Origin: CAZSHB01 sp964606885
Lineage (GTDB): Bacteria > Babelota > Babeliae > Babelales > CAIQNR01
NCBI GenBank assembly: GCA_964606885.1
Contig: CAZSHB010000002.1
Span: 1 to 64,000, forward strand
Length of the DNA stretch: 64,000 bases
Reading direction: 5' to 3'
Each line of letters begins with the position of its first letter. Within the stretch, counting starts at the first letter, position 1. Positions 52,264-62,400 of the stretch are shown piece after piece. The notes under the pieces were generated by a model. The model did not search any database. It was not told the DNA's origin and was given only the letters and a program-made list of their open reading frames with translations. The translations under genes were made by a program, and so were the position numbers.

Positions 52264-55200
52264 TTATAAATTACCGCCCGCATCTACCAAGCCGCCAAAG
52301 TCTCCGCCTGATGAGAAGTTGGAGTATGGATAACTGTACGATGATGGTGCTGGTTGTGGAGCTACTGGCGCAGGTGGGGTAGTAGCTTTTTGGTACATTG
52401 CTGTTTGTGCTGCAATAGCTGTTTGTACGGCTGCCGGTATGTTTTGGAGCGTGCTATACAGTTTGGTGTAACTGATAGTACTGTTTGTTACTGTAATAAA
52501 CTTTGCCTGGTTTGCTTGGAATGTACTGATTGCAGCGCCGTCCTTTTCTAACATAAACAACTTACCCGTTACTAAACTTATGAGCGCATTAACGGGGACT
52601 GCTTTTTGCGGCGTTAGAGCAATATTGCTTGCAGTGTACGTGCCTTCTGCTTGGTCGTAATAGGCGGTGATAAAGTAATCTGTACCATTAAGTTGTGGAA
52701 TGAGTGATAGGCCGGTGTAGATAAAGTTGCCTGAACCAAAAGCAGGGATATTACCAGTGATGGTCAAGTTGTTAAATACAAACGGTCCAGCTTCGTTCTG
52801 GTACACAGCACCAATTGCTTTAGTGATAGTAGTAAGAATAGCAGGTTCAAGCGTGTTATTTTGCTGGAACAGTCCAAACGCTTGGGGATAGGTTTGTGTT
52901 TGTAGTTGCCACTGAGTATTAAACACATTGCCGGTTATAAGACTGACAATATAGGTTGGTGCTGGTGTGCTGGTAATAGAAGCGCCAAGCATGGTTGGGG
53001 TAAGTGCGGATGGTAATCCGTTAGGTGCTGTTAAGAATACCACATAGTCAGCTGTAGTACTTGATAAACCTGTTTTGTTGGTGGTGTAGACATAGACACC
53101 TGCTTGAATTTCTGTTTGTGATGCTGGGCTTAATGTTTGGCCGCCAAATACAGGGTAGAAGTTTTGTTCGTATCCTTTTTGCCAGGTAAGTTCCCGTGTT
53201 TTTTCTACCGGTGTTATGCCATTACTTTGTAGTTGCGACATAACTTGTGTGTCTGATGCAGTACGTGCTGCGCTCGCACTAATGTTTGGCGTTGGAGCAA
53301 GAATTTGGTATTCAACTGCCGCACCTGAAGTAATAACACCAAATGAACCAGCGTATTTTGAAGGTTGAGTGGTTGCTGCAGGAGCTGGAATGTTCCAGCC
53401 TGATGCTGGAATAGCAGGTGTTGCAGTTAGTGGTTGCGCGCGTACTACCGGCGCACTGTAGGTCCATTTTAAGGTTGCTTGATCATACGTGCTACCCATA
53501 ACATCTTCTTTCCAACACCATACGTTATAAGTTGATGTAGTTTCTGAGGTTGGTTGGAGTTGTGCGGTCATACGATACCAAGCACCACGTTCGTATGGGA
53601 TTGCATTTTGGTTGGTTGATAACCACCCTTTGCTAGAATTTTCGTATACGCCAACAATAGGCGCTGTTTGGTCCATGCCTTTGTACATAACAAAACATTT
53701 TGCATCCGTATCAAATTCCAATAACCCACGGTTAAAGCTGCTGAGTGCTTGCCAGGTTGGTGTAAATTGGCTTTGGATATTGTTGGCTTGTTGTGCTTGG
53801 AAGTTTGCATGGAGTGTATGGAGTTGATCGGTGTCGATATATTTTTCTGTTGCATAGATACCAACATAGAATGGTGCATCAATGTCGTAGATAATGCGCC
53901 ATCTAATATCCATGTTAGTAAGATCTGCTTGTGTTGCAGGGGCGATATCTTTTTGATTAATCCAGCCTTGTGTGGTTGATTGTTGGCCTGGAGACATCAT
54001 GAGTGCTGCAGCTGGAGATGTTGGAGGTGTGGTTGGTGCAGGTGCTGCGGCAAGTTCTTGGGTAAATGTTTTAGTTGATGCTTGGTAGATACGTAACCCG
54101 CGAGAAGGGTTAAGGTCTAATCTATGTGTTGTCATGCCATACCAGTAGCCAGGGTCTGCTGGTGCAATACCAGGGTTTGCTCCGGTGCTACCATCTGGTG
54201 TTGTAATCGTGTTATAGAACGAGCTGATGCCATATGCCTTTAGGGCGTAAAAATTGTTGTAATACTGATTTAAGTAGTATTGGTAATATACAAGACCACG
54301 TTCTTTATTATGTGCTTGCGCTTCAAATTTTAAGAGTGATTCGGCGTATACTTTGTTTTGTGTTGCTGCGGTAACACGGGCGTTGTTGGTTACGTAGGGT
54401 TCGTATTTTTTTAAGAAGTTAATTTGGTCATCATTTTTCTCTATGGTTTGGTTGTCCTGTTGTACGGCGCTCATAATTTGTAGCACGGACATACCAACAG
54501 TCATAACGGCGCCAGCAACGGCAAGTGCAATCATCCCAGCGCCCATTTCTGCACCTGCACCAAAGGTTGCAACCGTAATAGCAACGGCAAGACCCGTCAT
54601 AATAAGAGCGTTAATCAGTTGGCGGTGTTCGCCAATTTTAGCACGCACAAGATTATTTTCTGCCCAATTACCGGTAAAGAGTGCTGCCATGTACCCAGAG
54701 AGATCGGTGATGACATCAGTAATAGAAGCAACTAAGAATGCTATAGCTGCCATGACCGATTTGAGTGCGCTGCCTATAGAGCTAATAACAAAGCTTGCCA
54801 TATTTAAAATAGAACTTACTACGCTGCTGAGCATTTGTTCTAATGCTTTGCCTGCTAATGCTGCATTGTTTGTTAAGACGTCAACAATAACGCGTGTAAT
54901 AGTTTCAACCGCTTCGTAACTTAGTACTACAAAGTCGCCTACTGCTTTTACAAAGAAGTTAATAGTATTTGCTGCAATGTTAATTACGGTATCAGCTACT
55001 TTATTAATAAGACTGGTAAGATCGTTTGCTAATTGAGGGTCCATCATCACTGCTCCAGCAACTTGACCAACTACTGTTGCGGCAAGGTTAACCACATTGG
55101 ATGCAACGGTTGCTACATCGCTTACAACTGATGTTATATCATCAACACAGTCAGAAAGTTGGCTTGCACTATCAGCAAGATACTTATTGAAATTCGCTGC

Positions 55201-56781
55201 AGAATAGTGATTGAATCCATCGCCTTTAATACCACTTACAAGGCAGTTAAGTCCTGTCATATAGTATAGCGCTTTGCCAACATCCGTGACTGCGGTAGCA
55301 ATATGTACTACAAAGTCGCCTACTTTTTTAGCAATACTCGCTACAGATGATGCAACTTGTTCAGCAAGCGTTTTAAATGCATGAGTGATAGCATCAAATG
55401 CGTGTTTAAAAGCATGGCAGAAGCTGTGCCAGAAACTTTGGGGGTTTATTTGATTGTCAGGATTCAAATTATTATTTGTGGTAATACAGTTTGCAAGATC
55501 TTCTAATAAAAGTTGGTCTTCTGGCTGATAGTTTAAAAAGTTAGGGAATGGTGAGCCTTGAGATGCAGTATCAATAAGGCCTCTTTGATTAGCTGAGAGT
55601 GTTGCTAATTTTTGCATAGTTCCAGCAACGTTTTCTTGATTAAAAAGATAGCTTGTTGCGCCCACTAAAAGCTTTGTTCCTTCTATAATAAGCAGCTGCA
55701 TATACAACGGTGTTGGTATGTAGCCGCCGCCGTCTTCTTCAAACAGTAGATCGAAAAATGGTGTAGTAGTCAGGGTGGCATAGGTATTGCCAGCTTTGTT
55801 GGTAATTGTACTTTCTTTAAAAAGAACAGTTCCTGCGCCTGTCAGAAAAAGTTGGCCATTGGTTATGGTAAACAGGGATTGTAATGCAGGAACAACGGTA
55901 GGTTGATTATTTTCTAGATGGAGAAATTTAGTAAACCCAGGAGCGATGGTAGACCCTTGCATAATTGGGCCTGTAATAGGAATGGGTTCGGCAGTTAATG
56001 ATTGATGGAATGCAGTTGCTGCGGTATAAAAATCGGTCTTTTTAAAGGCCTGGATAGTATCGTACAGTGTGTCGTTAGGGAGTGCTGCCCAGTCGGTAAT
56101 AAGAGGAAGCATGCGTTGGCGTATTTGATCGGTGATGATCAAGAAAATACGCATAGTTTCGGAACCGTTTCTCAGACGCACATACGCATCGCTGTAATAA
56201 GCAGTTTCAAATTGGGGAATATACATAAAGGTTTGTTCTTCATTGGTGTGTAGTTGAGAAAGAAGGCTGACTTCGTAATCAAACGAATTAGCGACAAACA
56301 GCTTCATATAGTTTTGCCAGCAGGAACTTTTTAGGCAGATGCTTGTTAGGCGCGAGATGTTAGTACTAACGGCATTGTTTATCTGATTTTGTAGGGCTGT
56401 AATAGCGGTTTGTTGTGTTTGTGCTTCTTGTGCATCGTACTGTGCTTGTGCTTTTTGTAACGCTAGTTGTGCGCTAGCAAGAGAATTGAAAAGTGTTGGG
56501 CTGTTGGTGTTAATAAATTCACGCATAGCTTGTTGTGCTAACAGGCTGTACAGCTGATTAATGGGACCAGTCATAGTGGCTGGTAGTTGCAACGTTGTGT
56601 TGAATATTTGATTCACGTTGGTGGCAAAAGGGGACGCGACAAGGTTTGCTTGTGGCATATTGTTAAAGAAAGCTAACATGCTTTCAGTTGCTGCATCTGC
56701 CATAGATACTGGGGCAGCGCTTGGTATAGTTTGTGTACACGAGAGTAACCATAGACAGGTAAGTGTGTGTAAAAAGAACAT
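52264..56781 (-). CDS. Giant exported protein C (1505 aa), hydrophobic helical core and jelly-roll-like domain
   Basis: No family was recognised. From the N-terminus there is a signal peptide (about 1-22), a helical region with a Gln/Ala coiled coil (100-140), a mixed domain (200-430), a very unusual block of repeated amphipathic or hydrophobic helices (about 455-700, for example VGDFVVHIATAVTDVGKALY and VAGAVMMDPQLA), two clear membrane helices (722-775), then a probable jelly-roll domain (about 940-1165, FYVGIYATEKYIDT ... SFGVITSGAAVEYQI). Low-complexity Pro/Ala linkers separate further beta-rich repeats, and the end is FSSGGDFGGLVDAGGN. The helical block is what a pore-forming or membrane-remodelling protein might show. 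The start overlaps the stop of giant protein B (TAATG). It is last in the three-gene operon. Confidence 0.75.
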   Translation of the reverse strand: MFFLHTLTCLWLLSCTQTIPSAAPVSMADAATESMLAFFNNMPQANLVASPFATNVNQIFNTTLQLPATMTGPINQLYSLLAQQAMREFINTNSPTLFNSLASAQLALQKAQAQYDAQEAQTQQTAITALQNQINNAVSTNISRLTSICLKSSCWQNYMKLFVANSFDYEVSLLSQLHTNEEQTFMYIPQFETAYYSDAYVRLRNGSETMRIFLIITDQIRQRMLPLITDWAALPNDTLYDTIQAFKKTDFYTAATAFHQSLTAEPIPITGPIMQGSTIAPGFTKFLHLENNQPTVVPALQSLFTITNGQLFLTGAGTVLFKESTITNKAGNTYATLTTTPFFDLLFEEDGGGYIPTPLYMQLLIIEGTKLLVGATSYLFNQENVAGTMQKLATLSANQRGLIDTASQGSPFPNFLNYQPEDQLLLEDLANCITTNNNLNPDNQINPQSFWHSFCHAFKHAFDAITHAFKTLAEQVASSVASIAKKVGDFVVHIATAVTDVGKALYYMTGLNCLVSGIKGDGFNHYSAANFNKYLADSASQLSDCVDDITSVVSDVATVASNVVNLAATVVGQVAGAVMMDPQLANDLTSLINKVADTVINIAANTINFFVKAVGDFVVLSYEAVETITRVIVDVLTNNAALAGKALEQMLSSVVSSILNMASFVISSIGSALKSVMAAIAFLVASITDVITDLSGYMAALFTGNWAENNLVRAKIGEHRQLINALIMTGLAVAITVATFGAGAEMGAGMIALAVAGAVMTVGMSVLQIMSAVQQDNQTIEKNDDQINFLKKYEPYVTNNARVTAATQNKVYAESLLKFEAQAHNKERGLVYYQYYLNQYYNNFYALKAYGISSFYNTITTPDGSTGANPGIAPADPGYWYGMTTHRLDLNPSRGLRIYQASTKTFTQELAAAPAPTTPPTSPAAALMMSPGQQSTTQGWINQKDIAPATQADLTNMDIRWRIIYDIDAPFYVGIYATEKYIDTDQLHTLHANFQAQQANNIQSQFTPTWQALSSFNRGLLEFDTDAKCFVMYKGMDQTAPIVGVYENSSKGWLSTNQNAIPYERGAWYRMTAQLQPTSETTSTYNVWCWKEDVMGSTYDQATLKWTYSAPVVRAQPLTATPAIPASGWNIPAPAATTQPSKYAGSFGVITSGAAVEYQILAPTPNISASAARTASDTQVMSQLQSNGITPVEKTRELTWQKGYEQNFYPVFGGQTLSPASQTEIQAGVYVYTTNKTGLSSTTADYVVFLTAPNGLPSALTPTMLGASITSTPAPTYIVSLITGNVFNTQWQLQTQTYPQAFGLFQQNNTLEPAILTTITKAIGAVYQNEAGPFVFNNLTITGNIPAFGSGNFIYTGLSLIPQLNGTDYFITAYYDQAEGTYTASNIALTPQKAVPVNALISLVTGKLFMLEKDGAAISTFQANQAKFITVTNSTISYTKLYSTLQNIPAAVQTAIAAQTAMYQKATTPPAPVAPQPAPSSYSYPYSNFSSGGDFGGLVDAGGNL

Positions 56782-59477
56782 TATGATACCTCGCTTAAAA
56801 AGGCGCTTAAGGAAGCTGTGTCATAGGTGAGGCTTTGTGGATGTTTAAGAGTATATGATGCTGCACATCCAGCTGCTATAAACCCAATGTTGTGGTACAT
56901 AAAGGTTTTTGAATTCAAATTTGGTATGACCACATTATCAAGTAATGGTTCTTCAGATCCTTGTAGTTGCACAGAAATAATAACTTGGGTTGGTTGTGTA
57001 GCGATAGTAAAGATGAGAGTAACGCCTGGCGTAATAAGAGGTTTAGCGCTGCTGTTTATTGGATCGTTATACAGTGGCTTTGTTGCAATAAACGCATTTG
57101 GATTTTGTTGTTGCCATACTGCAGCGTCTCCAGTTGAAGCTCTAAAGAATTGCCACAATGGCCAGATAGCATTGACCTGTTGTTTAAGTGCGTTTTGCGG
57201 TTGTAGGTAGAATGTTTCTCCAAACCAGATTGCGGATTGTCCAGGTGCTGATCCTAATACGCCGACTGTTCTTCTTTGGTAGCGTAGTTGATCAATGCCT
57301 GATATCCATCTGCCGCCATTAAAATACAGTCCCATGAAGAACGGATATGACACTTTTTTAAGGGTGCATTCTATTTGAATGATATGTGTTTCTGTGCCTT
57401 TGTAATAAAAAGCTGGCGGTATGTATTGGGTAAAGATGCTGTTATACAGTGCTTGTAAAAAGATAGGAGTGGTTGCGGTAGGTGTTGCGTCAAGAGGAAC
57501 CACTGTTTGTTGCACAAAGGCGCCTTGGTAATCGCCAGCGTCTGTTTTGTTAACTATGTATTCCCAATTACCACGTCTAAAAATGTTATGCCATGGTGCA
57601 TAAACAGGAGTTTGATTTGGTAATGCTGAGATTACTTGTTCAATAGTTGTTTGGGGGGGAGTGATTGTAGGCACCGTAGCTGCTTGACCGGTTGCGCCAA
57701 GTGCTAGATTTTTTTTCTCAACTACAATAGGACCCGCCCATGAACCGGCCGCTTGGTTACTAAAGCTGAGTGTTTGAGGTATAGTTTGTGTAGGGGCGGT
57801 GCTGCTTGGTGCTTGTGGTGTAAGCATACCAGAAAGGGCAAATAGTTGATCGTTGTACATCGGGGTAGACATGTAGAACTGTTGCATGGTTGTTTGTGTG
57901 AGTGCGTTGTTTAAGTATGCAAGCTCTTGTGCATTTTGTGATTGTATTGCCGTTTGGTTAGTGCTCATTTGTGCTATGGTTGTTTGAAATTGTGTGACCA
58001 GTTGTGCATCTTTAACACTAAAAGCCGCTTGAATATTGGTGAGCATGGTTTGCATAGCAGTTGCAAGTTGTGTCTTGAATGTTGATAACTTAGTCCAGGC
58101 TGCAAATGTTTGTTGATTAATCCACGAGTTGTACATGCTTGATCCGCTCATAACTAATGAGAGTTTTAACATGTCGTACAGGACTTTGCCTGTTGGTGAA
58201 CTTTCCATCCATTTAATAAGACCAAGTGGGCTGTATTTATAGATAGCGCCAAAAAGTGATCTACTTGATTTAAATCCATCCGTGGCTAATTGTAATGCGC
58301 CTGAATCGGGGTATTTGGTTGATAATTTTACCAATCCGTTTTGTACCCAGTCTGCTGAGTTTGATAATACTTTTTCTGTTGTGCCGACAAGCCCATCGGC
58401 GTAACGAGCCTTAATCCACGCGGTAGCACCTTTAGCAGCATTCAGTTTTGCACTGGTCTTTGCAAGTGCTTCTTGTATGGCATTATTGGTTGTATCGGTA
58501 ACCGTTTGTAATTCTGTACTTAACTCGGTCAGTGATTGTTCTATTTCTGGTGTTAAAGAACTTTTTGCGCTAAGCCCTAGTTCTGCAAGAGGATCAGCTT
58601 CATTAACAGCTTTTGTTGCGGTAGCTACGCCAGTTTCAGTTGTTTGTTCTACTGCTTGAGATTCGTTTACTAAAGGGGCAGTATCTTTTTCTAGTTGAGC
58701 AACTTCTGATGCATCAGCTGTTACACTTGCGGCATCTTCACCAGCAACACCCACTTCTTCGCCTGTAGCGCCAACTTGTTCTACTGTTTCTGCTGCTACT
58801 TCACCAGCATCTGTTCCAATATCTACTAGTGCTGCTGCACAGGGCATGAGGTTGGTGGTTATGTGTTTAGATGCTTTGATAATTTTATGTTGTTCAGGTC
58901 TAAACCACCAAAAGCGCATAATTTGTGGGAGTGCATTATTGTCTTGTGCATGGAAAAAGCTCGTAATGGCAGCAGGATTGGTAAGAAGGTTTTCCCGTTC
59001 AAGCTTGGTGTAGGCAATCAGTTCTGCAATGGTGCTGTTAAGATGGTTACTCTTGGTGCCAAATGTACTATTAACCCATAGCTTGCTTGCATTAAAGGCT
59101 TTTTTGTATCCGGGGATTTTATTAAGTGTGAGTGCTGCAAACCGTTCAAGATGTTTTTCTTGTATGGTTGCAAGCATAAGTTGAAAAGCAAGATAGTTTT
59201 GTTCTGAGGTAGTTTTAGCTTTTAATTGTTGTTGTTTAAGTGAGTGCGTTACTTTATGGAGCGCGGCTTGAGTTTCAGTCGCTATCTGCGCTTGTTCAAA
59301 AAGGTCAAAGCCTTCTAAATGAACGATCAAATCTTGGATAGATGCTTTTTGTACAGGTGTAAGATCTGTGTGGTGATAACAATTGTTCACTAACAGTTCT
59401 GCTTTGCGCGCATCGTTTTGCGTAGTTGCTTGCAGTGGTGTTATGAGTAACAGCGTGAGCATAGCGTGCTTATTCAT
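56781..59477 (-). CDS. Giant exported protein B (898 aa), helical with C-terminal jelly-roll-like domain
   Basis: A signal peptide (MNKHAMLTLLLITPLQATTQ) leads into an alpha-helical region (20-200), an acidic Glu/Ala/Val-rich stretch (about 225-300), further helices with a membrane-like segment near LSLVMSGSSMY, a Gln/Thr-rich coiled coil and a beta-rich C-terminal domain (about 640-885). That domain has SYPFFMGLYFNGGRWISG and NIGFIAAGCAASYTLKHP, which line up with the corresponding stretches of giant protein C. The fold suggestion (ConA-like lectin/laminin-G type) is inference from these strands. The start overlaps the stop of giant protein A (ATGA), and the stop overlaps the start of C. Confidence 0.75.
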   Translation of the reverse strand: MNKHAMLTLLLITPLQATTQNDARKAELLVNNCYHHTDLTPVQKASIQDLIVHLEGFDLFEQAQIATETQAALHKVTHSLKQQQLKAKTTSEQNYLAFQLMLATIQEKHLERFAALTLNKIPGYKKAFNASKLWVNSTFGTKSNHLNSTIAELIAYTKLERENLLTNPAAITSFFHAQDNNALPQIMRFWWFRPEQHKIIKASKHITTNLMPCAAALVDIGTDAGEVAAETVEQVGATGEEVGVAGEDAASVTADASEVAQLEKDTAPLVNESQAVEQTTETGVATATKAVNEADPLAELGLSAKSSLTPEIEQSLTELSTELQTVTDTTNNAIQEALAKTSAKLNAAKGATAWIKARYADGLVGTTEKVLSNSADWVQNGLVKLSTKYPDSGALQLATDGFKSSRSLFGAIYKYSPLGLIKWMESSPTGKVLYDMLKLSLVMSGSSMYNSWINQQTFAAWTKLSTFKTQLATAMQTMLTNIQAAFSVKDAQLVTQFQTTIAQMSTNQTAIQSQNAQELAYLNNALTQTTMQQFYMSTPMYNDQLFALSGMLTPQAPSSTAPTQTIPQTLSFSNQAAGSWAGPIVVEKKNLALGATGQAATVPTITPPQTTIEQVISALPNQTPVYAPWHNIFRRGNWEYIVNKTDAGDYQGAFVQQTVVPLDATPTATTPIFLQALYNSIFTQYIPPAFYYKGTETHIIQIECTLKKVSYPFFMGLYFNGGRWISGIDQLRYQRRTVGVLGSAPGQSAIWFGETFYLQPQNALKQQVNAIWPLWQFFRASTGDAAVWQQQNPNAFIATKPLYNDPINSSAKPLITPGVTLIFTIATQPTQVIISVQLQGSEEPLLDNVVIPNLNSKTFMYHNIGFIAAGCAASYTLKHPQSLTYDTASLSAFLSEVS

Positions 59478-62400
59478 GATGCTGCTCCTTGCGTGTTAGG
59501 TTGCTGGTTGAGTGTGTTTGGGGAACTGTTTTGTATTGATGTTTGTCGTTGTTGGTCTGCTAATTTTTCTGAAATATAGTTACTACATGCATCTGTTAAC
59601 GCTTGGTCTGCTTGAGCATTGGTGCTTGTTGCAAGCGCTTTGGTAAAGATAATAGTGAGACATGGGTCAAACACGCCGGGAATAGAGAGGAGTGATTGGA
59701 AATCTCCTAAACAGCCGCGTAACATAGTGACGATACTTGGGTTATTGTTTGTTGTGGTTGTACTTGTTGGCCAACCTGAATTACTGAGCCAGAGAGGTTG
59801 AGCAATAATAGGCTGTTCGTACAGTCTGATTAATGAACTTTTACTATTGTTAGGGTCCGGTTCAAAGGTAGGAATATTCATATAAAAACCGGTAATCCCC
59901 GTAAGTTCTGTATTAGGTGTGTAGACATATTGATATGAGTTTTTATTTGATGTGGGTACCGGTGTTTTAGTAATCCATGCTGGTAGTTGCCCCGTAAGTT
60001 CTGGTGCAGGAATAATGCCCTGTTCTATTTGAGTTTTAAGTGTTGGGTTGCTTTGGCTTGGGTCTAAAAAGAAAAATTTATTATAGGTAACAGGACCGGT
60101 TGTTTGTTGATTTTGATAGGTCGTTCCCGATGTTGGGTCAACCGCACTGCCTTGTACGGCAAGTTCAATACTAAACGTTGGGTAGGGCGCTCGCTGTGTG
60201 CCATCAACTAATTGTGCAAGTTTAGGTAATAACCGAATGGATCTAAAGGTTGCATCGTTGAAGAAAAAGAGTGGCGGGTTAATCGATTGGATTGGTGTGT
60301 CTTCTAACTGTTGAGAAATTGTTTTTGCTAATGATTCAAATGTGCTTAGGCCGGTATAGGTTGGTGTTGCAGGGGTTTGGAGGGTTTGTGTGTAAAGCGT
60401 AAAGAACTGCAGATAGAGTTGGAGTGTTGCTAAAAAGGTTGTGCGCCCTTGAGTAAACACATGGGTATAAAAGAGTGTGTTAGCAACAACGTTAACCGCT
60501 TCTTGGTTAGCATTTTCAAACGCTATAGCAGTAGTTGGTGCTTGTGCCGTAGGGACAGTTTTTTGTTGTAAATAGTCAGTAAAGACTGTGAGGAGGGATT
60601 TTTTTGTTGGTTCATCAAGCGATGCTAGTGAGAAGTTTGGATTATTAAATTGAGCTATAGCATTTTGATATAACATTACTGCTGAAGCAGGAATGGTTTT
60701 AATAACGGCTTGTAGTGCTGGATCGCTAAAATATTGTTGATCGAGTTGAATTAAAATTGAGTAGTAGCTTGGCGTTGCATTGGTTGTTTTTTCTTGAAAC
60801 AAAGGAATCAGTGCATCTGCTACAGAAAGGGTAAGTGTGACGCCGTCGGGTGTTGTGACCTGTTGCGCAGCAAGTGTTGCGGGAGAGAATGGGGTATTTT
60901 GTTGAAGCATTTTATCAAAGAAGCTGAGTGCTTGGTATTGATCGCTACTAATGCTAGTAAAGAGCGCGTTTTGTAATTGCGTGTTACCAGCAAAGAGCGA
61001 TGCAACAAGAGAACTTTGTTGTCTATGGACAGTGAGTCTTGTTTCCATAACGCGGCTGATTTCTTGAAAGAGTGTGAGAGATGCTAGTTGTTCATCTGTG
61101 GTGAGCGAATCAAACGAGGTGAAGCTTTGAGCATTCATTTTTGCTGCTGCTGATGTTGCAGCTGTTTGTTGCGCTTGCGTGAGACTGCTACCTACGTTTT
61201 GTGCTTGTAACGGATTAAACACATAGTTTGCTAGTTGTGTCAGTGCGTTATTAAGCGCGGTTGTTTGCGCGCTGGTGAGTTCTGCGTTTTCAAGTGGTGC
61301 GTTGTTTAGGGATTGTGATAATTGGAGCAATGTTTGTTGTGTTGTGTTGTTTGTTGCTTGGTTACTCAGAACACCCAATGCGTATGCAAGCGAGAATCTT
61401 TGTGCGTCAGTAAGGCTTGCAAGTGGCATTATTTTTGTACCGTTAAGACCGAGTAATGCTGCTGCAAGTGGCTTGAGGGTAAGCGCATCAAGTACTGAGA
61501 TAACTTGTGCTTGTGGGTTTAGTTTGCCGAGCGCTTGTACGATTTGTTTAATACCATCAAGGGCCTGTTCTTCGTAATTCTGGAGTAAGTATCCCACAAT
61601 TCCTTGTAATGCTGTTACTTGGTTTGCAGTAAAGGGAGTGCTGCTGTTTGTTTGTAACGCCTGACCAATCTGCTGACTGATAGCAATTTCGCCTGCAAGT
61701 TGTTGGCCAACAGCGCACTGACTCACGAGTGTTTGGAAATTATCCATTTGCTGAGAGGTGAGTGTTGCCCCAGGTGTACTTAAAGCGGCAATAATGCTTT
61801 TTAGGTTGGTAGCAGTTTGTGTGTTTGAATAGAAGGCAAGTAGGATGCTAAAGGCCCCTACAAGCGCATAGGTTTGATTATCAGTAAGGCTACTTATAAA
61901 AGTTGTGCCCTGTGTATTCATAACGCCAATTGCTGCTTGCAGATCGGCTACGGTAGCGCCTTGGGTGTAGTTTGCATTGGCGAGTGCTTGTGTCAGTGTT
62001 GCGTCAGTAAAAGTTGGTGTAGCAGAACCGTTTGGTAGATGTGCAGTCAGTTCGTTAATGGTAGCGGTAATTTGTTGTAGCGATAATGTTGAGATACCCA
62101 TAACGGCCATAACTGATTGTTCAAGGTTAACAACAAGCGTATCAAGGTTACTTCCTGAGTCTTGTTCTAAGGCGCCCATGCCAGATTTAATGGTATACGT
62201 TTCTGGTAACCCAGGAAAGAGTGCTTGTAGTGCACTATTAAGTTGTGCCTGAATAAGATTAACTAAGTGTGTAACAATTAATGTCTTTTTATTAAGAGCG
62301 TATGTTTTTTCTGTGGCCATATAGGTTTTTACATCGTCTATATGAGTCATAGTGAGTGCAGTATAAATGCCAACTAAGTACAAATAAATTTCGTGCAGCG

